A stretch of DNA of 51,377 bases from an uncultured Anaerolineaceae bacterium. GTDB taxonomy: Bacteria; Chloroflexota; Anaerolineae; Promineifilales; Promineifilaceae. A model generated the notes under the pieces. The model did not search any database. It had not been told where the DNA came from and saw only the letters and a program-made list of their open reading frames with translations. The stretch is from the NCBI GenBank assembly GCA_937967805.1, contig CALBTC010000139.1, forward strand, positions 1-51,377, in the 5' to 3' direction. Shown here piece by piece: positions 23,686-32,284 of this stretch (position 1 is the first letter of the stretch; each line of letters starts with the position of its first letter). The position numbers and the translations under genes were made by a program.

Positions 23686-26607
23686 ATGACTTCGGGAATT
23701 AGCGTTATCATCCCCACCTACAACAGCGCCGCTTATATCACGCAGGCCATAGACTCTGTGCTGGCGCAGGGATATGCGCCCTATGAATTGATTGTTGTCG
23801 ATGATGGTTCGACCGATGAAACAGAAGTTGTTCTAAAGCCTTATCTAAATCAAATTAAATATGTTCGGCAAGAAAACAGTGGTTCTGCCGCGGCGCGTAA
23901 CCGGGGGATGGAGCTGGCAGAGCATGAGTTTATTCTGTTTTTGGATGCCGATGATTTGATGCTGCCCAACAAGCTAAAACAGCAGGCAGCCTTTTTGCAG
24001 CTTCAACCTGCACTTGGGTACGTCTCCAGCGGTTGGCAGCAAATCGATGAAAACGGGAATATATTGCAGACGGTGGAGCCGTGGCAACACGCTCCCGGCC
24101 TTCAGGTAGAGGACTGGTTACAATACAAGCCCGTGCAGCTCGGCGCAATACTGTTTCGCCGCATCTGGCTGCACCGCGTGGGGGGGTTGGATGCGACGCT
24201 GCGGCAGGCCCACGATGTTGATCTCATGCTGCGCCTGAGTCTGGCCGGCTGCCCCGGAGCCTGGCTGTACGAGCCAACGATTCAATATCGCCAGCATCAA
24301 TCCAGTACCATGCACCACAATACGGCCGTTCAAGCAGAATCCGTAATACGCGTGCTGGATAAATTTTTTGCCCATCCCGATTTGCCAGAGCGGCTGCGTG
24401 GGGAACAGACCAAGACCTATTTTTACACGCTGCTTTGGCTGGGGTGGCACGCCGCGACAAACGGTGATTCGGCAACGGCCGTGTTTACTCTGCAACAAAG
24501 TCTGGCATTGGCCCCCAAACTGTACAATCTAACCCCGGAACATACAGTTGTGGAGTGGCTGTTTCATTTTGTGAACTGGGAGCGAGAAAACGGCCGTGCG
24601 ATTCCCTCCCACGATACAATTTGGCCTATTTTTCAGGAAGCTGCCCCAGATGTGGAAGTCTGGCCCGAACTTCAGCGGCTGGCCGGCTGGTGGCAGGCAG
24701 AGCAGCCAGAAGCGGTGCGGTCTGCTTACACACCGTTTGCTTTATGGCGCATCTTTCAATCTGGCCTGGATTGGGAGCGGAGCTTCGCTGAGCTAACGGC
24801 CGAATTGATCATGCGCTGGTGGGCGCTGGTCTGGCTGCCTTACGCGCAAAAGCGTTACGATGATGCCGCAGCCGGTTGGACGCATTTTGCCCATCTGGAT
24901 CAGTTCCGGCTGGTGCAGCTTGTGCGGGTCGGGTTGGCCGCCGAGCCGGGCGCTGTAGACAGCACCGGCCTCAGCTTGCTGTGGCAGGACGCCTGCGCTC
25001 ATGGCCTGCTGTTGGAGCCAGGGTTTGATGAGCCAGCCTTTTTTGCCACCCTGTTTACACATCGCCCGCTGCCTGGTTTGCGCCATCCGCGCGTCAGCGT
25101 CATTGTGCCGGTTTATAATGGTGCAGCCCACATTGTGGAAACTGTGGAATCGGTGCTGGCCCAGACCTACACCGATCTGGAACTGATTGTGGTGGATGAT
25201 GGCTCAACTGACGGCACGGCCGAATTGTTACGGCCGTATCGCGGCCAAATCCGGCTCGTTCAGCAAGAAAACCAGGGCGTCTCGGCGGCGCGCAACCACG
25301 GGCTGCGGCTGGCGCTGGGCGATTTTGTCCTCTTTTTGGACGGGGACGATATTCTTTACCGGGACAAGCTGAAGCAGCAGGTAGCTCTTTTGGAAGCGGA
25401 CCATTTGCTGGGAGCAGTGCACAGCGGTTGGCGCCTGGTAGATGAATACGGCCGTCCCCTGCGCAACATTCGGCCCTGGCAGCAAGTCCCGGAACTCACC
25501 TTGCCCGCCTGGCTGCAATGGAAACCGGTCTTTTTGGGCGCGATGCTGTTTCGCCGCAGCTGGTTGCAGCGCATCGACGGCTTTCGTACTGATTTGCGCC
25601 AGGCGGAGGATACCGACTTTTTGCTGCGCCTGGCGCTGGCGGGTTGCCCGATGGGCTGGCTTAAACGGATTACCATTGATTACCGGCAGCATGGATTGGG
25701 CGTGACGCGCAACGGCCGTCGCCAGGCCAAAGATATGTTCACCGTGCTGGACGGCTTTTTTAGCAATGAGATGCTGCCGCCGCACATCAAGGCGCTGGCC
25801 CCGGCCGTACAGCAACACACGTTCATCTGGCTGGTATGGTATCTGTACAAAACCGGGTTTCCCGAAGAAATAGTGCCCTATTTGCGCCGGGCCATCGCCG
25901 CCAATGGCGAACATCCCCCGACCATTTTGGCCCAGACCTGGCTGGTGCAGCTGGCCATCTACGCCCAAGAAGAAGGTTTGGCGATGTTGAATCTGCGGGC
26001 ATTTTATCCCCATATTCAAACCGCCTTACGGTTGGATAAGGAGATTTGGCCGGCGATTGAACGGATGCTGGATTGGTGGCTGGACCATTGGTCCATGCTC
26101 CATGAGGGGCAACTGGGCAATCTGTATGATGTGCAGCAAATTGTCCATGGGGCCATTTACCTTGAAGAGGCGGGCCATATCCGTTCTTCGGTGGAGTGGG
26201 TGGAATGGTGGTTAAAGGTGTGGTGCGCTTTTTTGCCGCACGAAAATTGTGGTGAGGGGCATGAAATGGCAGCTTTCTTGGATAAGACAGCGGTGGAAGT
26301 GGTGCACCTGGCTAAGGGCTCAATTGTGTACGCTCCGCATAAAGTAGAAGCGTGGCAGATTATGGTTTTCTGGTATCGGGCGCAAGAATGCGGGTTGATA
26401 CGGCCGTCTGAAAAATACCGCGTCGTGAGTCTATACCTTACCTATTTTGGCCAATCGCTGCTGGGAAGACAATGGCAGCGTGCCCGGCAAGGATTGTGGA
26501 AGGCAATGCGCTTCAGCTTCCAGCCGCAGGCATTAGGGGCATGGCGTGAATTTGTTCAGTCAGGGTGGCACTATTGGCGAAACGGCCGTTTAGTCAGGCG
26601 CAGTTGA
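23686..26607 (+). CDS. Tandem GT2 glycosyltransferase (two GT-A domains)
   Basis: 973 residues from ATG 23686 (AGGAA upstream); a longer frame from 23593 lacks a good ribosome site and adds an unlikely N terminus. Two full GT2 units are present, at about 1-270 and 468-730. Each has VIxPxYN at its start, IVVDDGSTD, ARN-x-G and an FLD(A/G)DD metal-binding motif (at 86-90 and near 550). The two share lines such as LxHSGW/SSGW, PxQLGA/PVFLGA(I/M)LFRR and RQA(H/E)D, so they arose by internal duplication. Helical linkers (about 270-460 and 730-973) are Trp-rich and also similar to each other. Opens the sulfated-glycan cluster. Sugar specificity is unknown. Confidence 0.9.
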   Translation: MTSGISVIIPTYNSAAYITQAIDSVLAQGYAPYELIVVDDGSTDETEVVLKPYLNQIKYVRQENSGSAAARNRGMELAEHEFILFLDADDLMLPNKLKQQAAFLQLQPALGYVSSGWQQIDENGNILQTVEPWQHAPGLQVEDWLQYKPVQLGAILFRRIWLHRVGGLDATLRQAHDVDLMLRLSLAGCPGAWLYEPTIQYRQHQSSTMHHNTAVQAESVIRVLDKFFAHPDLPERLRGEQTKTYFYTLLWLGWHAATNGDSATAVFTLQQSLALAPKLYNLTPEHTVVEWLFHFVNWERENGRAIPSHDTIWPIFQEAAPDVEVWPELQRLAGWWQAEQPEAVRSAYTPFALWRIFQSGLDWERSFAELTAELIMRWWALVWLPYAQKRYDDAAAGWTHFAHLDQFRLVQLVRVGLAAEPGAVDSTGLSLLWQDACAHGLLLEPGFDEPAFFATLFTHRPLPGLRHPRVSVIVPVYNGAAHIVETVESVLAQTYTDLELIVVDDGSTDGTAELLRPYRGQIRLVQQENQGVSAARNHGLRLALGDFVLFLDGDDILYRDKLKQQVALLEADHLLGAVHSGWRLVDEYGRPLRNIRPWQQVPELTLPAWLQWKPVFLGAMLFRRSWLQRIDGFRTDLRQAEDTDFLLRLALAGCPMGWLKRITIDYRQHGLGVTRNGRRQAKDMFTVLDGFFSNEMLPPHIKALAPAVQQHTFIWLVWYLYKTGFPEEIVPYLRRAIAANGEHPPTILAQTWLVQLAIYAQEEGLAMLNLRAFYPHIQTALRLDKEIWPAIERMLDWWLDHWSMLHEGQLGNLYDVQQIVHGAIYLEEAGHIRSSVEWVEWWLKVWCAFLPHENCGEGHEMAAFLDKTAVEVVHLAKGSIVYAPHKVEAWQIMVFWYRAQECGLIRPSEKYRVVSLYLTYFGQSLLGRQWQRARQGLWKAMRFSFQPQALGAWREFVQSGWHYWRNGRLVRRS

Positions 26608-26699
26608 TCAATCTGCAAGTGGCTGCCGGGCAGTGGTAAAAAACCATGATATTGCTGCCCCTGTTTTGCATCTCATATAGTGGTAAGAGGAATGGTAAC

Positions 26700-27488
26700 A
26701 TGATCTTGATAATTTCTGGTCATCAACGTTCTGGCACAACATTGTTGCGCCAGATATGTGACTCGCATCCAGAAATAAGCATTACCAATGAGTTTGCCTG
26801 TTTTGCCGATGTTGGGCATCCTTACCTGCACGCCATGCGTGCAAGATTGGCTCAATGGCGATTGGTAAACGGCCGTTGGGTATACGACTCCGCCCAGATC
26901 AAAAATCCCCGAAAACATTGGGCAAATTTAAGCTTCACGTTTGAATATTTGGGAAGACTTGCCAAAAACTTTACTGGTGAGCTAACAATTTCGGCCGTGG
27001 CCCAAGCTTTAAAACGGCAATTTCCTCAAGCCAAATTTGTTGGCGATAAGTGGCCGCAATATATGCCGCTACTGCCCAATTTTGTTCAGGAAGACCAGGT
27101 CAAAATTGTAGTGATTTATAGAGATTGTCGAGACGTAACCAGTTCTTTTCTAGAAAAAGTTCGAACAGAATGGCAAACGCGCCCTTGGGCTGCGGATGTG
27201 GACACAGCCGCTAAAATTGCCCGAAACTGGGTTGATAAAATTGACATAATGGAAAAAATTTTAGAGCAGATTCATATTATTCAGTATGAGTCCTTAATCA
27301 AGGAGCCAGAACAAGTTTTCGCGGAGTTAGGCATCTGGCTAGGTGTTGATCCGGCTGGATTTAGGTGGCCAAAATTAAATCCGACCAGCATCGGTAAATA
27401 CCAGCAAGGATTAACGCAGGCGGAGCTGGCCGAAGTTTGGTCGGAAGCTGCCGAGACAATGTTGCGATTGGGATACGGTTCCCAATAA
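26700..27488 (+). CDS. Sulfotransferase family protein (first of three)
   Basis: 262 residues from ATG 26700, which has AGAGG nine bases upstream; an earlier ATG at 26646 lacks one. Transfers sulfate from PAPS to a hydroxyl or amine. The 5'-phosphosulfate loop is SGHQRSGTTLLRQ near the N terminus, and the 3'-phosphate region is VVIYRDCRDVTSSFL. In most family members the motif reads RDPRD, so Cys replaces Pro here. Then come the KIDIMEKILEQ helix and the C-terminal SIGKYQQGLTQAE, typical of the Sulfotransfer_3-like family. Close paralogue of the gene at 28478. The acceptor is probably a glycan, given two-sided glycosyltransferase genes. The region is more AT-rich than its neighbours. Confidence 0.85.
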   Translation: MILIISGHQRSGTTLLRQICDSHPEISITNEFACFADVGHPYLHAMRARLAQWRLVNGRWVYDSAQIKNPRKHWANLSFTFEYLGRLAKNFTGELTISAVAQALKRQFPQAKFVGDKWPQYMPLLPNFVQEDQVKIVVIYRDCRDVTSSFLEKVRTEWQTRPWAADVDTAAKIARNWVDKIDIMEKILEQIHIIQYESLIKEPEQVFAELGIWLGVDPAGFRWPKLNPTSIGKYQQGLTQAELAEVWSEAAETMLRLGYGSQ

Positions 27489-27523
27489 AAGTTGAAATTT
27501 GCATGAAAGGAAAGCATGACTAA

Positions 27524-28405
27524 ATGCATGCAATAAGTGCGGCAAAAATTATGAACAATCGATTTGATCAGTTGAAAACAGCCCCCATCTTTATCGTGGG
27601 CGCTGCACGCTCCGGCACAACATGGATGTACGATATTTTTACGGCTCATCCAGAGGTGGCGGGCGTATTCGAGTCGTGGCTGTTTACTAGAGAAAATGGG
27701 CTTGGCTCACTTTTTTCGGCTGCTCACTGGCCCCCCAAGCATTCTGGTTTAGGTCGTTACTTATCGCGCGATGAGGTGCTGGTGTTTGCGCGCCAGACGG
27801 CTCACGCCATCCTGGGGGAAGCTATTCAATCTGGCCACCATTATTTGGCTGAAAAAAGCCCTTCTCACCTGTACGCAATGAAGCTGATTGCTGAAATTTT
27901 TCCCGAGGCAAAATTTATTCATGTCTTACGTGACGGCCGTGACGTTTGTGTTTCTGTTCGGGCTGCAGCTCACTCTTGGATGCCAGACTGGAAACGTACG
28001 TTTGGTGGTTCCATGGAAGCTTCGGCAAAAAGCTGGCGCGATGCAGTCCAACGGGCACAAAATGACGGCAAAAGCCTGGGCAACCGTTTTATAGAGATTC
28101 GTTATGAGACCTTAAAGGCCGATCCGATTGCCTCATACAAAATGCTTTTCGATTTTTGTGACATTCCCTGTACGGATGCAATTCTTCAGGCGATCTTCAA
28201 AAAGACAGATTTCGATCTGAATTTTAAAGGGAATGAAAGCGGCTTTCGTCGCGGTGGGCGAACGGGCGATTGGTACAGTTCTTTCAGCCTGATTGATGCT
28301 TACAAATTCCATCGAGTGGCCGGTGAACTATTAGAGCGCATTGGTTATGCAGCTGATAATCAGTGGTGGTGGAAGTTTTGGTGGCAGCGTTTAAGGGGCA
28401 AATGA
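27524..28405 (+). CDS. Sulfotransferase family protein (second of three)
   Basis: 293 residues from ATG 27524; an alternative ATG at 27551 would give 284 residues, and neither has a strong ribosome site. PAPS-binding loop IFIVGAARSGTTWMYDI (about 21-37), 3'-phosphate motif FIHVLRDGRDVCVSV, helix SAKSWRDAVQRAQ and ending GDWYSSFSLIDAYKF, where the basic-Gly region contacts the nucleotide. It is only distantly related to the two sulfotransferases on either side, so it likely sulfates a different position or acceptor. Intergenic spacing is short on both sides (35 and 72 bases), consistent with one operon. Confidence 0.85.
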   Translation: MHAISAAKIMNNRFDQLKTAPIFIVGAARSGTTWMYDIFTAHPEVAGVFESWLFTRENGLGSLFSAAHWPPKHSGLGRYLSRDEVLVFARQTAHAILGEAIQSGHHYLAEKSPSHLYAMKLIAEIFPEAKFIHVLRDGRDVCVSVRAAAHSWMPDWKRTFGGSMEASAKSWRDAVQRAQNDGKSLGNRFIEIRYETLKADPIASYKMLFDFCDIPCTDAILQAIFKKTDFDLNFKGNESGFRRGGRTGDWYSSFSLIDAYKFHRVAGELLERIGYAADNQWWWKFWWQRLRGK

Positions 28406-28477
28406 AATGTTAAGGATGCGAACGGGTTTGAACACATCTTACATATCAACGCGATTTGGCAGTTTGCAGGAGGTTAT

Positions 28478-29266
28478 ATGCTATTGATGATTGGGGGACA
28501 TCCACGGTCTGGAACCACTTTGCTGCAAACTCTTTGCTATAGGCATCCAGAAATAGCAATGGCAAACGAGTTTGGAAATCTGGTTTTTCTGGGAAGGGAT
28601 TGCCAGGAATATGTTCGCCATATTTTTGATCGCTGGCGACGGGTGCAGGGCAAATTGTCCTTTGATATTGCCTATCATGGTCCCTCTTGGAAAATGAAAA
28701 TGGGCAATATGGGATTTGCCCTGCGCCACTTGTATCATTTTCGCAATTATTGTGATGGGGTGGCAACGGCCGTTTCTGTTGAAGCGGCTTTTCGAGCTAT
28801 GTTTCCTAATGCCAAAGTGGTCGGCGACAAATGGCCCCATTACCTTTTTCGTATGGACAAATTTGCCCAGGAGGATAACCTGCTTCGTTTAGTAATTTAT
28901 CGTGATTGTCGCGACGTGACCAGCTCCTTCTTAATTAAGGCGCGTACTACCTGGAAAAACACAGATTGGATTGGCAATGTAGACAGCGCCGAAAAGATTG
29001 CGGCGAAATGGGTGCGCGGGATCGAATTGATGGAAACCCACGCGGACAAGCTGGTTATCTTGCAATATGAGGCAATGATGCACGAGCCGGAAAAAGAGCT
29101 GCGACGCGTGAGCGAGGCGATTGGGGTAGACCCGGCCGGTTTTCCCACGGATATGATCGATCCGGGGAGCATTGGCAAATACAGAAAAGGGTTAACGTCA
29201 GAAGAATTAGATACGGTAATGGAGGTGGCCGGCCCAACCATGGAGCGTTTGGGTTATTTGTCATGA
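28478..29266 (+). CDS. Sulfotransferase family protein (third of three)
   Basis: 262 residues, the same length as the product of 26700-27488 and colinear with it. The loop is GGHPRSGTTLLQT, the central strand VVGDKWPHY, the 3'-phosphate motif LVIYRDCRDVTSSFL (again Cys for Pro), then VDPAGFP and SIGKYRKGLTSEEL. Strong ribosome site GGAGG before the ATG. The stop overlaps the following GT2 start (ATGA), so the two are translationally coupled, which ties sulfation to glycosyl transfer. The tandem paralogues probably arose by duplication with the unrelated second sulfotransferase now between them. Confidence 0.86.
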   Translation: MLLMIGGHPRSGTTLLQTLCYRHPEIAMANEFGNLVFLGRDCQEYVRHIFDRWRRVQGKLSFDIAYHGPSWKMKMGNMGFALRHLYHFRNYCDGVATAVSVEAAFRAMFPNAKVVGDKWPHYLFRMDKFAQEDNLLRLVIYRDCRDVTSSFLIKARTTWKNTDWIGNVDSAEKIAAKWVRGIELMETHADKLVILQYEAMMHEPEKELRRVSEAIGVDPAGFPTDMIDPGSIGKYRKGLTSEELDTVMEVAGPTMERLGYLS

Positions 29267-30159
29267 TCTGCTTTAGCGTTGTTATTCCCACGCGAAACCG
29301 GCCAGAAAGATTGGCTGCCTGCCTGCACAGCTTTTGCCGGCTGGCGTATCCGGTCGATGCGTGGGAGCTGATTGTGGTGAATGATGGGGGTGATGATTCG
29401 TTTACGGCCGTATCTCCCCAGCTCCGACAATCACTGCCGATCAAACTCATCGATGCCCCGCAGGCAGGTCCGGCCGCTGCCCGCAATTGCGGTGCAGCGG
29501 CAGCCAGCTTTGAGCACCTGGCGTTTACCGATGATGACTGCCGGGTAACGCCGGATTGGCTGACTCAATTTGCTGACGGCTTTAGCCAGTCCGGGTGCGA
29601 TGCGTTAGGCGGTGCCTGGTGCAATCCACAGCCAGACAAGTTGGCCATGCGTGCTGCCCAATTCTTGATCGAATTTATGTATGATTACATGCGCGATGAA
29701 GCGAACAATAATTTGATGTTGGTTTCTAATAATGTGGCGTATAAACGCACTGCATTTACGGCCGTTGGCGGATTCGACGAAACGTTTCCGTTAGCCGCTG
29801 GCGAGGATATGGAGCTGGGTTTTCGTCTGGTAGCCCACGGTTTCCGCCAGGGTTATTGGCCTGCGGCCAGGGTTTGGCATCATCACAATCTAAGCAGTTG
29901 GGGTCATGTGCGGCAGCAGTTTAGATACGGTCGCGGCGGCCATTTTTTCTTGCAGGCAGTTGCGGAACAGTCTAAAAACGGCCGTGCTATTCAGCCAGGC
30001 TCAGCCAGGGATTTTTATGCGGCCCTTGGAGAATCGGTGAAGCAGCAAGCAGAACCATGGTCTTTTTCGGCACTGGTTGCCCTGGCGCAGACAGCCTATC
30101 GACTGGGCCAATTTTATCAACGCCAGGTGAGTCGTCTGGCCAACATTGCCAACTTATGA
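29263..30159 (+). CDS. GT2 glycosyltransferase
   Basis: 298 residues, GT-A fold: VVIPTRNRPERL at 6-17, LIVVNDGGDD, AGPAAARNCGA, and TDDDCRVTPDWL as the metal-binding DxD region, then NNVAYKRTAFTAVGGFDETFPLAAGEDMELGFRL, which holds the typical ED acceptor motif. No transmembrane segment. It overlaps the sulfotransferase stop by four bases, and the ABC permease starts 20 bases downstream. Closely related in layout to the GT2 at 32285-33220 (shared AAGED and HHxxLSxxxHxxQFxYGRG features), so these two are paralogues placed on either side of the exporter genes. Confidence 0.9.
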   Translation: MICFSVVIPTRNRPERLAACLHSFCRLAYPVDAWELIVVNDGGDDSFTAVSPQLRQSLPIKLIDAPQAGPAAARNCGAAAASFEHLAFTDDDCRVTPDWLTQFADGFSQSGCDALGGAWCNPQPDKLAMRAAQFLIEFMYDYMRDEANNNLMLVSNNVAYKRTAFTAVGGFDETFPLAAGEDMELGFRLVAHGFRQGYWPAARVWHHHNLSSWGHVRQQFRYGRGGHFFLQAVAEQSKNGRAIQPGSARDFYAALGESVKQQAEPWSFSALVALAQTAYRLGQFYQRQVSRLANIANL

Positions 30160-30178
30160 CTGAAGAGGAAGAAATTAT

Positions 30179-31003
30179 ATGAACAATCGCATTTCTCTTA
30201 GTGGGCGTATCGGGAACCTGGCTCGCCCTGTGTGCGGCCGTCGAACCCTGATCTATCAACGAGATTTGCTGCGTGAGCTTGTGCTGCGCGAAATGCGTAT
30301 GCAGTACAAACATTCATTCATGGGTTTCACCTGGTCTTTACTGAACCCTTTGATGCATCTGCTCGTCTTCTATTTCATTTTTCGAGTCGTGCTGACGCTA
30401 GATATGCAGCGCTTTTCCTCCCATGTGTTTATTGGCTTGTTGGTATGGAACTGGCTGCAAGGTGGTCTGACGCAAGCAGCCAATGCTATCACCGGCAACC
30501 GGGAGTTAGTCAGACGACCCGGCTTCAACCTGGCTGTCCTGCCAATGGTTACCAACATTACCCACATGATGAACTTTATCTTCTCGCTGCCGGTGCTGCT
30601 GGTTATATTGTTGGTTGAAGACGCCCGGTTTGGCCCGCAATTGCTGGCGCTGCCAGTGCTGTTGGGCTTGCAGTTTTTCTTAATTTTAGGTTTTTCTTAT
30701 CTGGTGGCCAGCACCAATGTCCTGTTCCGCGACACACAACATTTGCTAAGTGTCATCTTGCGCCTTTTCTTTTTTCTGACGCCAATCTTTTATGAAGTCA
30801 GCATGTTGCCGAACCGCTTTCACAATCTGTACCGGATCAATCCCATGGCTGGTTTGGTAGAAGCTTATCGGGCGGTGCTAATGGGAGATCGTTTGCTTGA
30901 GTGGGGATCGCTGGTGTGGCCCGCGTCTCTGGCCGTCCTTTTCTGTGTGATTGGTTACGCGCTCTTTCGGCGGGTGAATTACCGTTTTGTGGAGGAGCTG
31001 TGA
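30179..31003 (+). CDS. ABC-2 type polysaccharide exporter permease (Wzm/TagG-like)
   Basis: 274 residues with six hydrophobic segments after an N-terminal amphipathic part. Family marks are LLRELVLREMRMQYKHSFMGFTWSLLNP, where the R-x-Y-x-S-x-LG/MG-x-W segment precedes TM1, and, near the end, FFFLTPIFYEVSMLP with YRINPMAGLVEAYRAVLMG. Such permeases pair with a nucleotide-binding subunit to export finished lipid-linked polysaccharide (O-antigen, teichoic acid, wall glycan). The stop codon overlaps the start of the ATPase gene (TGATG), so the two are coupled. In a single-membrane Chloroflexota the product would be a wall or surface glycan rather than lipopolysaccharide. Confidence 0.9.
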   Translation: MNNRISLSGRIGNLARPVCGRRTLIYQRDLLRELVLREMRMQYKHSFMGFTWSLLNPLMHLLVFYFIFRVVLTLDMQRFSSHVFIGLLVWNWLQGGLTQAANAITGNRELVRRPGFNLAVLPMVTNITHMMNFIFSLPVLLVILLVEDARFGPQLLALPVLLGLQFFLILGFSYLVASTNVLFRDTQHLLSVILRLFFFLTPIFYEVSMLPNRFHNLYRINPMAGLVEAYRAVLMGDRLLEWGSLVWPASLAVLFCVIGYALFRRVNYRFVEEL

Positions 31004-32268
31004 TGAAAGACGCGATTATTGTCGAAGGATTGGGTAAGAAGTTTTACCATTTTAGTAAGAAACGGCCGACAACGGTCTTGGAAATGTTGGTACGCGGGCT
31101 GCCGGGCTTGCGTCCGGATCGCGTGTTCTGGGGACTGCGTGGGATCGATTTCCGCATTGCACCGGGGCAGATTGTGGGCGTCATTGGCGAGAACGGTGCC
31201 GGTAAATCAACCTTGTTGCAGTTACTTGGTGGCGTGGGGCGGCCAGATGAAGGGCGGGTGGCGGTGAACGGCCGTATCGGTGGTTTCCTCGATCTCAAAG
31301 CCGGGCTGCGCCCCGATCTAACCGGTCGGGAAAATATCTACATCAGCGGCGTGATCTCTGGCCTGACGCGGCGCGAGGTCGATGAACGGTTCGATGCCAT
31401 TGTTGACTTTGCCGAGATTGGTGAATTCATCGAAAGTCCGCTGCGCACCTACAGCACCGGTATGCAGATGCGGCTGGCCTTTGCCGTAGCCGCCCACACA
31501 AGCCCTGATATTTTACTAATTGATGAGGTGTTGGCCGTCGGCGACGAAGCGTTCCGGCGCAAATGTTTTGCCCGGCTGGAAAAATTTAAGGAAGAAGGCG
31601 TCACCATCGTGATTGTGTCTCACCAGGTAAACCAGGTGCGTGAGCTGTGTGATGAAGTGCTGTGGCTGCACAATGGGCATCTGGTGGTCCACGGCGACCC
31701 CGAGATGGTGGTGGGGCAATATGCCACGGAGATGAGTGCGACCAAGAAGCGGCGTCTGCGTTCGGTTATCACGGATGAGGAGGGTGTTGATGAGCCTACC
31801 TTTGGTGCCAAACAAAAGGTACATCGCTTTGGCACGCAAGAAATGGAGATTGTAGATGTCTTGCTGCGGGATGAAGCCGGCGGTGCAGTGGAATCATTGC
31901 CGGCCGGACATCCACTGACGGTGGAAATTGCTTACCAGGCACCTCAGCCTATCGTCGATCCTATCTTTAACGTTGTCATCACCCGCGACAGGCAGGTTTG
32001 CTGTGCTGTGAACACAAATGGGGAAATGGAAACAATGGTGCTGTCTGGCAACGGCCGTTTCACTCTGGAATTTGATCGGCTGGACCTGGTTAATGGCCTC
32101 TATCACGTCGATGTAGGCATCCACGCCCCGGATTGGTCCCACGCCTATGATTATCACTGGCATCTTTATCCGTTACAGATTACGGCCAACGGGGGCGGCC
32201 ATAAAGGTGTATTGCGACCGCCATACCGCTGGCGATTTGATCCGGCCGTAGGTACGGTCGCGGGATGA
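31003..32268 (+). CDS. ABC exporter ATPase with C-terminal glycan-binding domain (Wzt/TagH-like)
   Basis: 421 residues from ATG 31003 inside TGATGA. Walker A GENGAGKST (62-70), YSTGMQMRLAFA signature, Walker B ILLIDEVLAVGD and H-loop VIVSHQ. After about residue 245 there is a C-terminal beta-sandwich domain (QEMEIVDVLLRDEAG, ending DYHWHLYPLQITANG) like the carbohydrate-recognition domain of E. coli O9a/O8 Wzt, which recognises the capped end of the polymer. That fits selective export of a modified, perhaps sulfated, glycan; the ligand is inferred. Starting at 30901 would overlap the permease gene heavily, so it was rejected. Confidence 0.92.
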   Translation: MKDAIIVEGLGKKFYHFSKKRPTTVLEMLVRGLPGLRPDRVFWGLRGIDFRIAPGQIVGVIGENGAGKSTLLQLLGGVGRPDEGRVAVNGRIGGFLDLKAGLRPDLTGRENIYISGVISGLTRREVDERFDAIVDFAEIGEFIESPLRTYSTGMQMRLAFAVAAHTSPDILLIDEVLAVGDEAFRRKCFARLEKFKEEGVTIVIVSHQVNQVRELCDEVLWLHNGHLVVHGDPEMVVGQYATEMSATKKRRLRSVITDEEGVDEPTFGAKQKVHRFGTQEMEIVDVLLRDEAGGAVESLPAGHPLTVEIAYQAPQPIVDPIFNVVITRDRQVCCAVNTNGEMETMVLSGNGRFTLEFDRLDLVNGLYHVDVGIHAPDWSHAYDYHWHLYPLQITANGGGHKGVLRPPYRWRFDPAVGTVAG

Positions 32269-32284
32269 GGCTGCCCTCAAACTT

